In this document: one piece after another, positions 1-8,616 of the stretch
Layout of the letters: every line of letters starts with the position of its first letter
Position numbering within the stretch: the stretch's first letter is position 1
Assembly (NCBI GenBank): GCA_045806525.1
Contig: JBJMJD010000060.1
Coordinates: 1-54,356, forward strand
DNA length: 54,356 bases
Source of the DNA: JAICYJ01 sp045806525
GTDB taxonomy: Bacteria > Actinomycetota > Thermoleophilia > Gaiellales > JAICJC01
Direction: 5' to 3'
Notes under the pieces: model-generated
What the model saw: only the letters and a program-made list of their open reading frames with translations
The model's database searches: none
What the model was told of the DNA's origin: nothing
Made by a program: the position numbers and the translations under genes

Positions 1-393
1 ACCTACGTGATGGGCACCGTCAAGGGCGACGTGCACGACATCGGCAAGAACCTCGTCAACATCATGCTCGAGGGTGCCGGCTTCACCGTGTACGACCTGG
101 GTGTGAACGTGGCGCCCGAGAAGTTCGTCGAGCAGGTGCAGGAACACGAGCCCGACATCGTCGGCTTCTCGGCCTTCCTGACCACCACCATGCCGATGTT
201 CAAGGCCAACATCAATGCGCTCGAGAAGTCCGGCCTGCGCGACCGCGTGATCGTGATGGTGGGAGGCGCGCCCGTGACCCAGGAGTACGCCGACGCGGTC
301 GGCGCCGACGGCTACGCGGCCGACGCGTCCACCGCGGTGCGCCTCGCAAAGGCCCTGATCGAGAACCGCCGATCGGCGGCGGCGCCGGCATGA
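1..393 (+). CDS. Corrinoid (B12-binding) protein of a methyltransferase system, 5'-truncated
   Basis: The reading frame is open from the first base, so this is the C-terminal part of a longer protein; family members have about 210 residues and an N-terminal helical cap that is missing here. The remaining 130 residues are a Rossmann-like B12-binding domain. It starts with GTVKGDVHDIGKN, which holds the DxHxxG signature; the histidine (residue 12 of the fragment) is the expected lower cobalt ligand. VGFSAFLTTTM and MVGGAPV match the other two cobalamin-contacting loops. Proteins of this type (MtgC, MtbC, MttC) carry a methyl group on cobalt between a substrate methyltransferase and a THF or CoM methyltransferase. 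It overlaps the next gene by ATGA. The methyltransferase that loads it should lie just left of the window, so the substrate cannot be read here; betaine is inferred from the neighbours. Confidence 0.93.
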   Translation, partial: TYVMGTVKGDVHDIGKNLVNIMLEGAGFTVYDLGVNVAPEKFVEQVQEHEPDIVGFSAFLTTTMPMFKANINALEKSGLRDRVIVMVGGAPVTQEYADAVGADGYAADASTAVRLAKALIENRRSAAAPA

Positions 394-1271
394 CCCAGGC
401 CGTCCGCGACCGGTTGCGGTCGTTGGCCTCCACGGCCAGCATCGAGGTGACGCCGCGCCACGTGGCTGCCCTGACCGAGCTCGACGACCTGTTGCCCGGC
501 GGGACATCGGTCTACATCACCGCTCTTCCGGGAGCAGACCCGTTCGACCTGGTGACGGCCGCCGAGACGATCCGCGCCGCCGGCCACGTGCCGGTGCCGC
601 ACCTGACCGCCCGCGCCATCGCGGGGGACGCCGCGCTGGATGTGCTGCTCTCGCAGCTCCGCGAGCGCGCCGCCGTCGATGACGTGCTCGTGATCGCGGG
701 CGGCGGGCCCACCGTCGCCGGCGACTACCACAGCTCCATGGACGTGCTGCGCTCGGGCCTGCTGGAGCGGCACGGCATCCTTCGCGCCGGCGTCGCCGGG
801 CACCCGGAGGGCAGCCCCGACATCTCGGCAGAAGCGATCCTCGAGGCCGTCGCCGAGAAGAACGCGTTCGCCGCCTCGTCGGCGATCGAGCTGCGCATCG
901 TCAGCCAGTTCGCCATGGCCGCGGAGCCCTACGTGACCTGGGAGCGCGGCCTGCGCGAGGCGGGAAACCGGCTGCCGGTGGTGGCCGGTATCCCCGGCGT
1001 GACCTCGCCTCCGTCGTTGCTCAAGTTCGCGCTGGCCTGCGGCATCGGCCCATCGGTGGAGGTGCTCCGCAAGCAGTCGGGCGGGTTGCTGAAGCTGGCA
1101 ACGACCAGGCTTTGGCGGCCCGACCAGCTGGCCGAGGGCATCGCGCGGTCGACCGTCGACGATGCCGCCAGCCTGATCCAGGGCCTGCATCTGTTCCCCT
1201 TCGGCGGGGTCGAGCGGTCGGCCCGCTGGCTGGCCGAGATGCGTACCGCACCGGCCGCGGTGTCGGCATGA
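390..1271 (+). CDS. Methylenetetrahydrofolate reductase-like protein (MetF family)
   Basis: This 293-residue protein resembles the TIM-barrel FAD-binding methylene-THF reductases: alternating strand/helix pattern, a VLVIAGGGP loop near residues 98-106, a GHPEGSPD segment near residue 136, and a C-terminal LHLFPFGG segment. The MetF family interconverts 5,10-methylene-THF and 5-methyl-THF. Placed between a corrinoid protein and a methyl-THF/corrinoid methyltransferase, its likely job is oxidation of methyl-THF made from the demethylated substrate, rather than methionine synthesis. The ATG overlaps the stop of the corrinoid gene (ATGA), which implies translational coupling. I did not recognise a second subunit. 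The family is fairly certain; the direction of reaction is inferred. Confidence 0.82.
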   Translation: MTQAVRDRLRSLASTASIEVTPRHVAALTELDDLLPGGTSVYITALPGADPFDLVTAAETIRAAGHVPVPHLTARAIAGDAALDVLLSQLRERAAVDDVLVIAGGGPTVAGDYHSSMDVLRSGLLERHGILRAGVAGHPEGSPDISAEAILEAVAEKNAFAASSAIELRIVSQFAMAAEPYVTWERGLREAGNRLPVVAGIPGVTSPPSLLKFALACGIGPSVEVLRKQSGGLLKLATTRLWRPDQLAEGIARSTVDDAASLIQGLHLFPFGGVERSARWLAEMRTAPAAVSA

Positions 1272-1289
1272 GAGCTGAAAGGACGCTGG

Positions 1290-2153
1290 ATGCAGACCAC
1301 CATTGAGTCACGCTCGCGCACGGTTGTGATCGGGGACGGCGCGCCGTTCTGCGTGATCGGCGAGCGCATCAACCCCACCGGCCGTAAGGTCTTCCAGGCC
1401 CAGCTGCAGGCGGGCGACCTTTCCCAGCTCGAGACCGACGTGGCCGAACAGGTGGCGGGCGGCGCCGACGTGCTGGACGTCAACGTGGGTGATCCGCTGG
1501 CCGACGAGATCGAGCTGATGCGGGCGGCCGTGCCCATGGTGCAGGGTCTAACAGACCTGCCGCTGTGCATCGACTCCTCCATCATCGAGGCGCTGGAGGC
1601 CGGCCTGGGAGCCTACGAGGGCAAGGCGCTCGTCAACTCGGTCACCGGCGAGGACGAACGGCTGAACCTGATCCTGCCGATCGTGGCCCGCCACGGCGCC
1701 GCGGTGATCGGGCTCGCCAACGACGACGAGATCCCGATGGAGCCGGAGCGCCGGCTGGAGGTGGCCCGCAAGATCGTCTCGGCCGCCGGCGACCACGGCA
1801 TCCCGCCCCAGGACGTCGTGATCGACCCGCTTGCGATGCCGGTCGGCGCCGAGCCGCGTGCGGTCACGCTGTTCCTGGAGACGGTGCGGCTGATCCGCGA
1901 CGACCTGGGCGTGAACATGACCTGCGGCGCCAGCAACACCTCGTTCGGGCTGCCCGGCCGCCACACCCTGGGCGCCGCCTTCCTCGCGGTCTCGCAGAGC
2001 CATGGGCTGACCAGCGCCATCATGGACGCGCGCACGCGGGAATGCGTGGAGTCGGTGCGAGCCACCGACTTTCTGCTCGGCCAGGACGAGTGGGGCGCCC
2101 GCTGGATCGCCGCCCACCGGGCCAAGCTGGCAGCCCAGGCCGCGACAAGCTAG
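1290..2153 (+). CDS. Methyltetrahydrofolate:corrinoid methyltransferase (pterin-binding domain)
   Basis: A 287-residue single-domain TIM barrel of the pterin-binding (dihydropteroate synthase-like) superfamily. Landmarks in order are GERINPTGRK (about residues 25-34), ADVLDVNVGDP (about 62-72), a CIDSS strand, NSVTGED, NDDEIP, DPLAMPVG and GASNTSFGLPGR near residue 215. These match the AcsE/MtgA/MtvA-type enzymes that move a methyl group between a corrinoid protein and THF. The start ATG has an AAAGGA ribosome site a few bases upstream and is 18 bases beyond the MetF stop. With the upstream corrinoid protein it would take the methyl group from methyl-Co(III) to THF, giving methyl-THF for the MetF-like enzyme. 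A role in MetH-like methionine synthesis is less likely because there are no homocysteine or B12 domains. Confidence 0.9.
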   Translation: MQTTIESRSRTVVIGDGAPFCVIGERINPTGRKVFQAQLQAGDLSQLETDVAEQVAGGADVLDVNVGDPLADEIELMRAAVPMVQGLTDLPLCIDSSIIEALEAGLGAYEGKALVNSVTGEDERLNLILPIVARHGAAVIGLANDDEIPMEPERRLEVARKIVSAAGDHGIPPQDVVIDPLAMPVGAEPRAVTLFLETVRLIRDDLGVNMTCGASNTSFGLPGRHTLGAAFLAVSQSHGLTSAIMDARTRECVESVRATDFLLGQDEWGARWIAAHRAKLAAQAATS

Positions 2154-2155
2154 CC

Positions 2156-4015
2156 GTGTCGCTGGAGGCCGAGACGATCGAGCCAGGCACCGGCCGCGTG
2201 CGGCTGACGTTCGCGCCCGACGGCGGCGAGGTGCGCGTGCCGGCCGGCACCACCGTGTTCGACGGCGCCAGCTGGAACGGCATCGCCATCGACTCGACCT
2301 GCGGCGGCCACGGCACCTGCAAGAAGTGCAAGGTGCGGATCACGGACGGCGAGGTGCCGGTCGACACCCTCGATCCGCGCGCCTTCAGCCCCGACGAGCT
2401 GCGCGGCGGCTGGCGGCTGGCCTGCCGCGCGATCGCCACCCACGACCTCGCCGTCGAGGTGCCGCCGCTGCAGACCCGCCCCAAAGCGGCGCTGGTCGGC
2501 GTCGGCCGCCACGTGATCCTGCGCCCCTCCGTGCAGAAGCGCTACCTGGAGCTGGAGGAGCCGTCGCTGGAGGACCAGGTGTCCGACATGGAGCGCGTGG
2601 TCAATGCGGTCGAGGACTTCGAGCTGCGGGTGGAGCTGGGCGCCGCGCGCGGCATCGGCCGCACCCTGCGCTCGTCAGACTTCAAGGTCACCGCCGTCAT
2701 CTGCGACGACGTGCTGATCGACGTCGAGCCCGGCGACACCAGCGAGCGGCGCCACGCCATCGCCTTCGACCTTGGCACGACCACGGTGGTGGCGACGCTG
2801 CTCGACCTCGCCACCGGCCAGCCGTTGGCGGTGCGCTCGATGCTGAACCGCCAGCAGCCGTTCGGCGCCGATGTGATCTCGCGGGTGTCGGCGACGATGA
2901 TGGACCCCGACGCGCTGGAGATGCTGCAGCAGCGGGCGCATGAGACGATGAACGGCCTGGCCGGCGAGGTCTGCGAGGAGGCCGGCCTGTCGCCGGCGGA
3001 GGTGTACGAGATCGTGGTCTGCGGCAACGTCACGATGATGCAGCTGGCGCTGGGCATCGACCCCGAGCCGCTGGGCATGTCGCCGTTCATCATCACCGCG
3101 CGGCGGCTGCCGCCGGCGGTCGCCTCCGACTTCGGTGTGCGCGTGCACCCGCGGGCGCCGGCCGCCGTGTTCCCCGCTCTCGGCGCCTACGTGGGCGGAG
3201 ACATCGTCGCCGGCATGCTCGCCACCGGCCTCACCCGTGACCGCCGCGTGCGTCTCTTCATCGACGTCGGCACCAACTCCGAGATCGCGCTCGGCTCGAG
3301 CGAGCGGGTGGTCGCAACCGCCGCACCCGCCGGCCCCGCCTTCGAGGCCGCCCAGATCCGCTGTGGGATGCGCGCTGCCGAGGGCGCGATCGAGGGCGTC
3401 GCGATCAGCGGCGAGGAGATGACGCTGGAGGTGATCGGCGACGCCGCTCCGGTCGGCATGTGTGGCTCCGGCCTGGTGGATGCCGTCGCCCAGCTGGTGT
3501 CGGCCGGGCTGCTCGACCACTCCGGCCGCTTCATCCCCGACGAGGACGCCGCCGAGCTGCACCCGCAGCTGAGCACACGGCTGGTCAAGGTCGGCGAGGA
3601 GCGGGTGTTCGTGCTGGCATGGCGCGGAGACGACCCGGCGAACGCCATCTACCTCTCACAGCGCGACGTGCGCGAGCTGCAGTTCGCCAAGGCCTCGATC
3701 GCGACCGGCTGGCGGATCCTGATCAAGGAGCTGGGCCTCGGCGAGGATGAGATCACCCAGGTGCTGCTGGCGGGCAGCTTCGGCAGCTACCTGTCGCCGG
3801 CCAGCGCCGTGCGCATCGGCCTGGTGCCGAAGCTGGCGCTGCCGCGGATCGTCTCGGCCGGGAACGTGGCCGGCGAGGGCGCCAAGATGGCGGCGCTGTC
3901 GCTGAGGGAGCGGGCGGCAGCCGATGCGATCCTGGATGAGGTCGAGTACGTGGAGCTGTCCGGGCGGGCAGACTTCAACGACATGTTCATGGACGAGCTG
4001 GCGTTCCCGGGATGA
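2156..4015 (+). CDS. Corrinoid reductive activator, [2Fe-2S] ferredoxin plus ASKHA ATPase domain (RACE type)
   Basis: A 619-residue protein. The N-terminus is a plant-type ferredoxin domain: CGGHGTCKKC followed by LACRA gives the C-x5-C-x2-C...C pattern for a [2Fe-2S] cluster. A linker precedes a large actin-like ATPase domain (DUF4445): AFDLGTTTVVATL (phosphate 1 loop), GADVISRV, FIDVGTNSEIAL (phosphate 2) and GMCGSGLVDAV. Proteins with this layout (RACE, distantly RamA) use ATP and one electron to rescue corrinoid proteins oxidised to Co(II). I chose the GTG at 2156, two bases after the preceding stop; the frame is open further upstream but that part overlaps the methyltransferase gene. It fits exactly as repair partner of the corrinoid protein at the left edge. 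The electron donor to the cluster is not evident. Confidence 0.92.
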   Translation: MSLEAETIEPGTGRVRLTFAPDGGEVRVPAGTTVFDGASWNGIAIDSTCGGHGTCKKCKVRITDGEVPVDTLDPRAFSPDELRGGWRLACRAIATHDLAVEVPPLQTRPKAALVGVGRHVILRPSVQKRYLELEEPSLEDQVSDMERVVNAVEDFELRVELGAARGIGRTLRSSDFKVTAVICDDVLIDVEPGDTSERRHAIAFDLGTTTVVATLLDLATGQPLAVRSMLNRQQPFGADVISRVSATMMDPDALEMLQQRAHETMNGLAGEVCEEAGLSPAEVYEIVVCGNVTMMQLALGIDPEPLGMSPFIITARRLPPAVASDFGVRVHPRAPAAVFPALGAYVGGDIVAGMLATGLTRDRRVRLFIDVGTNSEIALGSSERVVATAAPAGPAFEAAQIRCGMRAAEGAIEGVAISGEEMTLEVIGDAAPVGMCGSGLVDAVAQLVSAGLLDHSGRFIPDEDAAELHPQLSTRLVKVGEERVFVLAWRGDDPANAIYLSQRDVRELQFAKASIATGWRILIKELGLGEDEITQVLLAGSFGSYLSPASAVRIGLVPKLALPRIVSAGNVAGEGAKMAALSLRERAAADAILDEVEYVELSGRADFNDMFMDELAFPG

Positions 4016-4590
4016 CCACGGCCGTGATCGCATGCGGCGCGCTCGCCCTGCACGTCAACGCCATCGCCGAGCGGCGCGGCTGGCAGATCGACGTGCACCC
4101 GCTTCCACCGGAGCTGCATAACCGCCCGGAGCAGATCGCGCCCGCCGTCAGCCGGCTGCTGGACGAGCTGGCCGGCCGCTACCGGCGCGTGGCCGTCGCC
4201 TACGCCGACTGCGGCAGCTACGGCGCGCTCGACCGGGAGCTCCGCCGCCGCGGCATCGAGCGGCTGGAGGGCGACCACTGCTACGACGTGTTCGCGAAGC
4301 CGGAGGTGGCCGAGGCGGTGGCCGAGCAGCCCGGCACCTACTTCTTGACCGACTTCCTGGCGCGCACCTTCGACCGCACGGTCTGGAGGTCGCTCGGCCT
4401 CGACCGGCATCCCCAGCTGCGCGACGACTACTTCCATTCCTACACCCGTGTCATGTGGCTGGCGCAGCGTCGAACGCCCGAGCTGCTGGAGCTGGCCGAG
4501 CGGGCGGCCGCCATGCTGGGGCTGCCGTTGGTGGTGCGCGATGTGGGTGAGTCCGGGCTGGAGGCACAGCTGGAGCGTTTGGCGGCATGA
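4012..4590 (+). CDS. DUF1638 family protein
   Basis: This 192-residue protein has the look of DUF1638: an N-terminal VIACGALALH strand with a conserved cysteine, the AYADCGSYGALD motif near residue 65, and GDHCYDVF near residue 88. The three cysteines (CG, DCGS, HCYD) and histidines are arranged as in the family, which is often found beside corrinoid methyltransferase genes. Its biochemical role is not established to my knowledge. The ATG overlaps the RACE stop (ATGA), and the gene itself overlaps the next start, so it is translated as part of the corrinoid operon. A metal- or cofactor-handling role in methyltransferase maturation is a guess. Confidence 0.8.
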   Translation: MTTAVIACGALALHVNAIAERRGWQIDVHPLPPELHNRPEQIAPAVSRLLDELAGRYRRVAVAYADCGSYGALDRELRRRGIERLEGDHCYDVFAKPEVAEAVAEQPGTYFLTDFLARTFDRTVWRSLGLDRHPQLRDDYFHSYTRVMWLAQRRTPELLELAERAAAMLGLPLVVRDVGESGLEAQLERLAA

Positions 4591-5717
4591 GCGACGTGAC
4601 CGCCCTGCGCGCGGCGCTGCTGCCCGCTCCGGGCACGCCGCTGCGGGTGGTCGAGCTCGAGCTGGCCGCGCCCGGCCCCGGTGAGGTGCTGGTACGGCTG
4701 CGCTCCAGCGGCGTCTGCCAGGACGACCTGAACCTGCTCGACGGCACGGTCGACGTGCCGGCCCCGGTCGTGCCCGGCCACGAGGGAGCCGGGGTCGTCG
4801 AGGCGCTGGGCGAGGGCGTGGCCGGGCTTGCGCTCGGCGACCACGTGGCGCTGTCCTGGGCCCCGTACTGCGGCAGCTGTGAGGAGTGCCTGCGCGATCT
4901 GCCGCACCTGTGCGGCACGGCCTGGCCGCTGATGCTGGCCGGCGGCCTGCTCGACGGCACCACCCGGCTGCGCTTCGGCGGGGCGGAGGTGCATCACTAC
5001 TGCTTCCTGTCCACCTTCGCGGAGCGCGCGGTCGTTCCCGCCCGGTCGTGCGTGCAGATCCCGGCCGACGTGCCGTTCGAGGTGGCGGCGCTGCTCGGCT
5101 GTGCGGTGACCAGCGGCGTCGGCGCCGTCTGGCGCACCGCCGGCGTGCGGCCGGGCGAGCGAGTGGCGGTGATCGGCACGGGCGGCACCGGGCTCTCGGC
5201 CGTGATGGGCGCGGTCGCCTCAGGTGCGTCGCAGGTGATCGCCGTCGACCGCCGGCACGAGCGGCTCGAGCGCGCCCAGCAGCTCGGAGCCAGCGCCGTG
5301 GTGCAGTGGCAGGGCGAGCCGGAGCAGGTGGCCGAGGCAGTGGTGGCGGCCAGCGGCGGCGGCGTCGACTACGCCATCGACTGCACCGGGCGGCCCGGTC
5401 CCATGCGGGCCGCGTTCCTGTCCACCCGCAAGCGGGGAGCGGCCGTGATGGCCGGCATCCCGCGCGCCGAGGCGGAGCTGACGGTACCGGCGCGGTCGAT
5501 TCCGCGGATGGAGCGACGGGTGCTGGGATCGATCTACGGCTCGGCCCGGCCCGACCGCGACTTCCCGCTGATCCTTGACGCCTACCGGCGCGGGCGGCTG
5601 CCGCTGGACCGGCTGATCTCGCACCGGCTGACGCTGGACGAGGTCGGCCTCGGCATCGACGCGGTGCGCTCGGGCGATGCCACCCGGGTGGTGCTCGACC
5701 TCGGAGGCGACGCATGA
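4587..5717 (+). CDS. Zinc-dependent alcohol dehydrogenase, class III / formaldehyde dehydrogenase-like
   Basis: A 376-residue medium-chain dehydrogenase. GVCQDD and GHEGAG give the first catalytic zinc ligands, and LLGCAVTSG carries the third. The structural-zinc loop CGSCEECLRDLPHLC has all four cysteines. The Rossmann motif is VIGTGGTGLSAVMGAV, and AVDRRHERL has the acidic residue expected for NAD(H). The layout matches class III ADH and mycothiol-dependent formaldehyde dehydrogenases. It is coupled to DUF1638 (ATGA) and to the following GFA gene (ATGA). In a locus that strips N-methyl groups, formaldehyde oxidation is the natural guess; the actual substrate cannot be read from the sequence. 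Confidence 0.88.
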   Translation: MSDVTALRAALLPAPGTPLRVVELELAAPGPGEVLVRLRSSGVCQDDLNLLDGTVDVPAPVVPGHEGAGVVEALGEGVAGLALGDHVALSWAPYCGSCEECLRDLPHLCGTAWPLMLAGGLLDGTTRLRFGGAEVHHYCFLSTFAERAVVPARSCVQIPADVPFEVAALLGCAVTSGVGAVWRTAGVRPGERVAVIGTGGTGLSAVMGAVASGASQVIAVDRRHERLERAQQLGASAVVQWQGEPEQVAEAVVAASGGGVDYAIDCTGRPGPMRAAFLSTRKRGAAVMAGIPRAEAELTVPARSIPRMERRVLGSIYGSARPDRDFPLILDAYRRGRLPLDRLISHRLTLDEVGLGIDAVRSGDATRVVLDLGGDA

Positions 5718-6157
5718 GCGAGGCCGCGAGCGGTGGCTGCCTGTGCGGCGCAGTGCGCTACGAGGTGCGGGGTCCGCTGCGCGACATCCTGATCTGCCAC
5801 TGCGTCGAATGCCGGCGCTGGCACGGAAATGTTGCGGCCAGCACGGCGGCTGCCCGCGGCGATCTCGTCCTGACCGGGCAGCGCGGGCTGCGATGGATCG
5901 CCAGCCCCGAGAGCGACGCGCATGCGCGCCGTGGCTTCTGCGGCGAGTGCGGCTCCAGCCTGTTCTGGGACGCGCCCGGGCGCGACTACGTCGCGATCGC
6001 GGCCGGGTCGCTGGATGGCGAGACCGGGCTGCGCGTGGCCGGCCACTGGTTCACCTCCCAGAAGGGCGACTGGTACGAGCTGCCCGGCGATGGCCTGCCG
6101 CACCACGAGCGCTCGGCTGCGGCCGAGGGCGGCGGCGCAAGTGGTAAAGTGATTTGA
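5714..6157 (+). CDS. GFA/CENP-V family zinc protein
   Basis: This 147-residue protein has the full zinc-cysteine set of the GFA fold: GGCLCGAVRYEV (residues 7-18), CHCVECRRWHGN (about 33-44) and GFCGECGSSLF (about 74-84). The founding member was described as glutathione-dependent formaldehyde-activating enzyme (Gfa), although many homologues have unknown substrates. It overlaps the dehydrogenase upstream by ATGA and directly follows it, which supports a joint role in handling formaldehyde or a formaldehyde-thiol adduct released by demethylation. That role is inferred from context. It is the last structural gene before the MarR regulator. Confidence 0.85.
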   Translation: MSEAASGGCLCGAVRYEVRGPLRDILICHCVECRRWHGNVAASTAAARGDLVLTGQRGLRWIASPESDAHARRGFCGECGSSLFWDAPGRDYVAIAAGSLDGETGLRVAGHWFTSQKGDWYELPGDGLPHHERSAAAEGGGASGKVI

Positions 6158-6163
6158 CGATAC

Positions 6164-6640
6164 ATGGACCACCAGACGCCACCAGGGCGCTCCGCCGATG
6201 GACTCGCGGAGCGCGAGCCGCTGGGCCCGCCGCTGATCGGGGCGCTGCTGCGCATGCCGGTCGATGCGGTGCGGCGGCGGATGATCGAGCGGCTGCACGA
6301 GCACGGCTTCGCCGACATCGATCCGGCACACCTGATCGTCCTGCGCTATCCCGGCCCGCAGGGTGAGCGCCCGTCTGATCTGGCCGCGCAGCTGGGCATG
6401 AGCAAGCAGGCGCTCAACTACCAGCTGGGGCAGCTCGAGCGGCGCGGCTACCTCGAGCGCCGGCCCGATCCCGAGGATCTGCGTTCCCGGCGGATCGTGC
6501 TGACGCGGCGCGGCGTTGCCGCGGCCCACGTGATCCGTGACGCCGTGGCCGAGCTGGAGACGCTGTGGGAGCGGGAGATGGGCGAGAGGCGGTACGCGCA
6601 GCTGCGCGGCCTGCTGGTCGAGCTCAACCGTGTCATCTAG
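6164..6640 (+). CDS. MarR-family transcriptional regulator
   Basis: A 158-residue protein with a MarR winged helix: LAAQLGMSKQALNYQLGQLERRGYLERR is the recognition-helix region (motif spread over about residues 76-103), followed by the wing DPEDLRSRRIVLT. It starts six bases after the GFA stop, in a locally AT-richer stretch (GTAAAGTGATTTGACGATAC), so it may also have its own promoter there. It is probably the local regulator of the corrinoid/formaldehyde operon; its ligand is unknown. Its stop codon is inside a CTAG tetramer (6637-6640) that also provides the stop of the opposing Fe-S gene. Confidence 0.9.
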   Translation: MDHQTPPGRSADGLAEREPLGPPLIGALLRMPVDAVRRRMIERLHEHGFADIDPAHLIVLRYPGPQGERPSDLAAQLGMSKQALNYQLGQLERRGYLERRPDPEDLRSRRIVLTRRGVAAAHVIRDAVAELETLWEREMGERRYAQLRGLLVELNRVI

Positions 6641-8616
6641 CCAGGTTCGCTGTCCAGCGACTCGGCCAGCAGCGTTGCCACGTCCGCCACCCGCAGCTTG
6701 CTGCCGCTGGTGCGGACGCCGTCGTCGAGCATCACGGTGCAGAACGGACAGGCCACCGCCAGCGTCTCGGCGCCGGTCTCATCGGCCTGCCGCACCCGCT
6801 CCTCGTTGATGGCGCTGCCGCGCTCCTCCATCCACATGTGCGCGCCGCCGGCGCCGCAGCAGAACGTGCGCTTGCCGCTGCGCTCCATCTCAACCGGCGT
6901 GCCGACCGCCTCCACCAGCTGCCGCGGATCCGCCGTCACGTCGTTGTGGCGCGCCAGGTAGCAGGAGTCGTGGTAGGTGATCTGCGCGTCGCCCGCCTTC
7001 GGCTCGATCCGGCCGTCGCGGACCAGCTCGGCCAGCAGCTCGGTGTGGTGCACCACCTCGTAGCGGCCGCCGAAGTCCGGGTACTCGTTGGCCAGCGTGT
7101 TGAAGCAGTGGGGACAGCTGGCCACGATCTTCGTCACCCCTGACTCGTTCAGCGTCTCGACGTTCTGCTCGGCGAAGGCCTGGAACACGTACTCGTTGCC
7201 CATCCGCCGGGCCGGGTCGCCGGTGCACGACCCGCGCGGGCCCAGGATCGCGAAGTCGACCCCCGCCGCCTGCAGCAGCTTCGCCGTCGACACCGCCGTC
7301 TGCCGTGCGCGCTCGTCGAACGAGGCGGCGCAGCCGACCCAGTAGAGCACCGCCGGAGCCGGATCGCCGGGCTCGAGCACCTTCACGCCCAGGCCCTGCG
7401 TCCAGTCGCCGCGCTCCTGCTGCGCCTTGCCCCAGGGATTGGACGACCGCTCGACGTCGCGCAGCATCGGCTCGGCCTCCGCCGGAAACCGCGCCTCGGC
7501 CATCACCAGGTGGCGGCGCAGGTCGACGATGTGGTCGATGTGCTCGATCGAGACCGGGCACTCGTGCACGCAGGCGCCGCACGTCACGCAGTCCCAGACG
7601 ACGTCGTCGGTGACCGCGTTTGGCACCAGCGGCTGCGGGTCGGCTCCGTCCGCGCCGGACAGCAGCTTCGGGCCCTGGTCGAGCAGGTGGTCGCGCAGGC
7701 CCATGATCAGCAGCTTGGGCGACAGCTCCTTGCCCGTCGCGTAGGCGGGGCAGACGTCCTGGCAGCGGCCGCACTCGGTGCAGGTTGCGGTGTCCACCAT
7801 CTGCTTCCAGGTCATGTCGGTGAGCACGCCGGAGCCGAGCCTGATCTCGTCCTCCGGCACGTCCGGATCGTCGAACACGAGCGGCTCGAGACGGCCGCGT
7901 GCGCCCGTGCGCCCGAAGAAGACGTTGACCACGGCCGTGATGATGTGCAGGTGCTTGGAGTAGGGCAGGTAGGCGAGGAAGCTCAGGATCAGCAGCACGT
8001 GCGCCCACACGAACACACGCTCCAGCACTTTTGTGCCGTCGCGGCCGCCGAACAGGTTCGAGAGCGCGTTTGCGACCGGCGACCACGACGCCGGCCACTC
8101 GTTCAGCCCCAGCGCGATCCGCGTGGCGTGCCACAGGAGCAGGGTGGTGACGATGCCCGCGATCATGGCCAGGATGACGTCGGCCTCGCCCAGGTGGCTG
8201 CCCTCGAACCGCGCCGGCCGCTGCACCTTGCGGATGAAGAACGCCGCGCACACGCTCACCAGCACCAGCAGCGCGAACAGGTCGACCAGCAACGCGAACC
8301 AGCCCTGGTGGCCGAGCCACGGCAGCGTCGCATCGCGATCGACGACCCCGATCATCGCCATGATGATGGTCGGGAACAGCACGATGAAGCCCCAGAAGAT
8401 CAGCGCGTGCATCACTCCGGGGCCCAGCCGCTGCAGCAGCTTGCGCTGGCCGATCGCGACCACGGCCTCCTGGCGCACCCGCTGCGGCACGTCGTCGAAC
8501 CGGGGCGCTGGCTTGCCCAGGCGCATGATCCGGACGAGCAGCCGGGCGCGACGGGCGAAGATGCCGCCCGCCACCGCCAGCGCCGCCAGCAGCGCGATCA
8601 GGGCGAGGGGCTCTAT
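6637..8616 (-). CDS. Membrane heme/Fe-S oxidoreductase, DgcB / ETF:menaquinone oxidoreductase type (ATA start?)
   Basis: About 659 residues if begun at 8616. The N-terminal third is a NarI-like membrane domain with helices carrying likely heme-ligand histidines (VMHALIF, LLWHATR, VWAHVLL, YSKHLH). Then come two [4Fe-4S] motifs, CTECGRCQDVCP and CVTCGACVHECP, and a C-terminal HdrB/HdrD-like region with CCG-type motifs (VGCAASF, SCPHC, DSCYLARHN, FCCGAGG, ACPFC). This architecture is that of membrane proteins that pass electrons from ETF to menaquinone, and of DgcB in dimethylglycine catabolism. It is last in an operon with dehydrogenase, ETF beta and ETF alpha. No ATG, GTG or TTG exists before the first helix: the expected initiator position is an ATA overlapping the etfA stop (ATAG), with GGAAGG about ten bases upstream. 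The next GTG, at 8574, would cut helix 1. The start is therefore uncertain. Confidence 0.88.
   Translation of the reverse strand: MEPLALIALLAALAVAGGIFARRARLLVRIMRLGKPAPRFDDVPQRVRQEAVVAIGQRKLLQRLGPGVMHALIFWGFIVLFPTIIMAMIGVVDRDATLPWLGHQGWFALLVDLFALLVLVSVCAAFFIRKVQRPARFEGSHLGEADVILAMIAGIVTTLLLWHATRIALGLNEWPASWSPVANALSNLFGGRDGTKVLERVFVWAHVLLILSFLAYLPYSKHLHIITAVVNVFFGRTGARGRLEPLVFDDPDVPEDEIRLGSGVLTDMTWKQMVDTATCTECGRCQDVCPAYATGKELSPKLLIMGLRDHLLDQGPKLLSGADGADPQPLVPNAVTDDVVWDCVTCGACVHECPVSIEHIDHIVDLRRHLVMAEARFPAEAEPMLRDVERSSNPWGKAQQERGDWTQGLGVKVLEPGDPAPAVLYWVGCAASFDERARQTAVSTAKLLQAAGVDFAILGPRGSCTGDPARRMGNEYVFQAFAEQNVETLNESGVTKIVASCPHCFNTLANEYPDFGGRYEVVHHTELLAELVRDGRIEPKAGDAQITYHDSCYLARHNDVTADPRQLVEAVGTPVEMERSGKRTFCCGAGGAHMWMEERGSAINEERVRQADETGAETLAVACPFCTVMLDDGVRTSGSKLRVADVATLLAESLDSEPG

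Noticed and set aside
3787..5715. 642-residue antisense open frame
   Set aside because: It lies opposite RACE, DUF1638 and the alcohol dehydrogenase, has arginine/proline-rich low-complexity sequence and no domain; it is a high-GC shadow.
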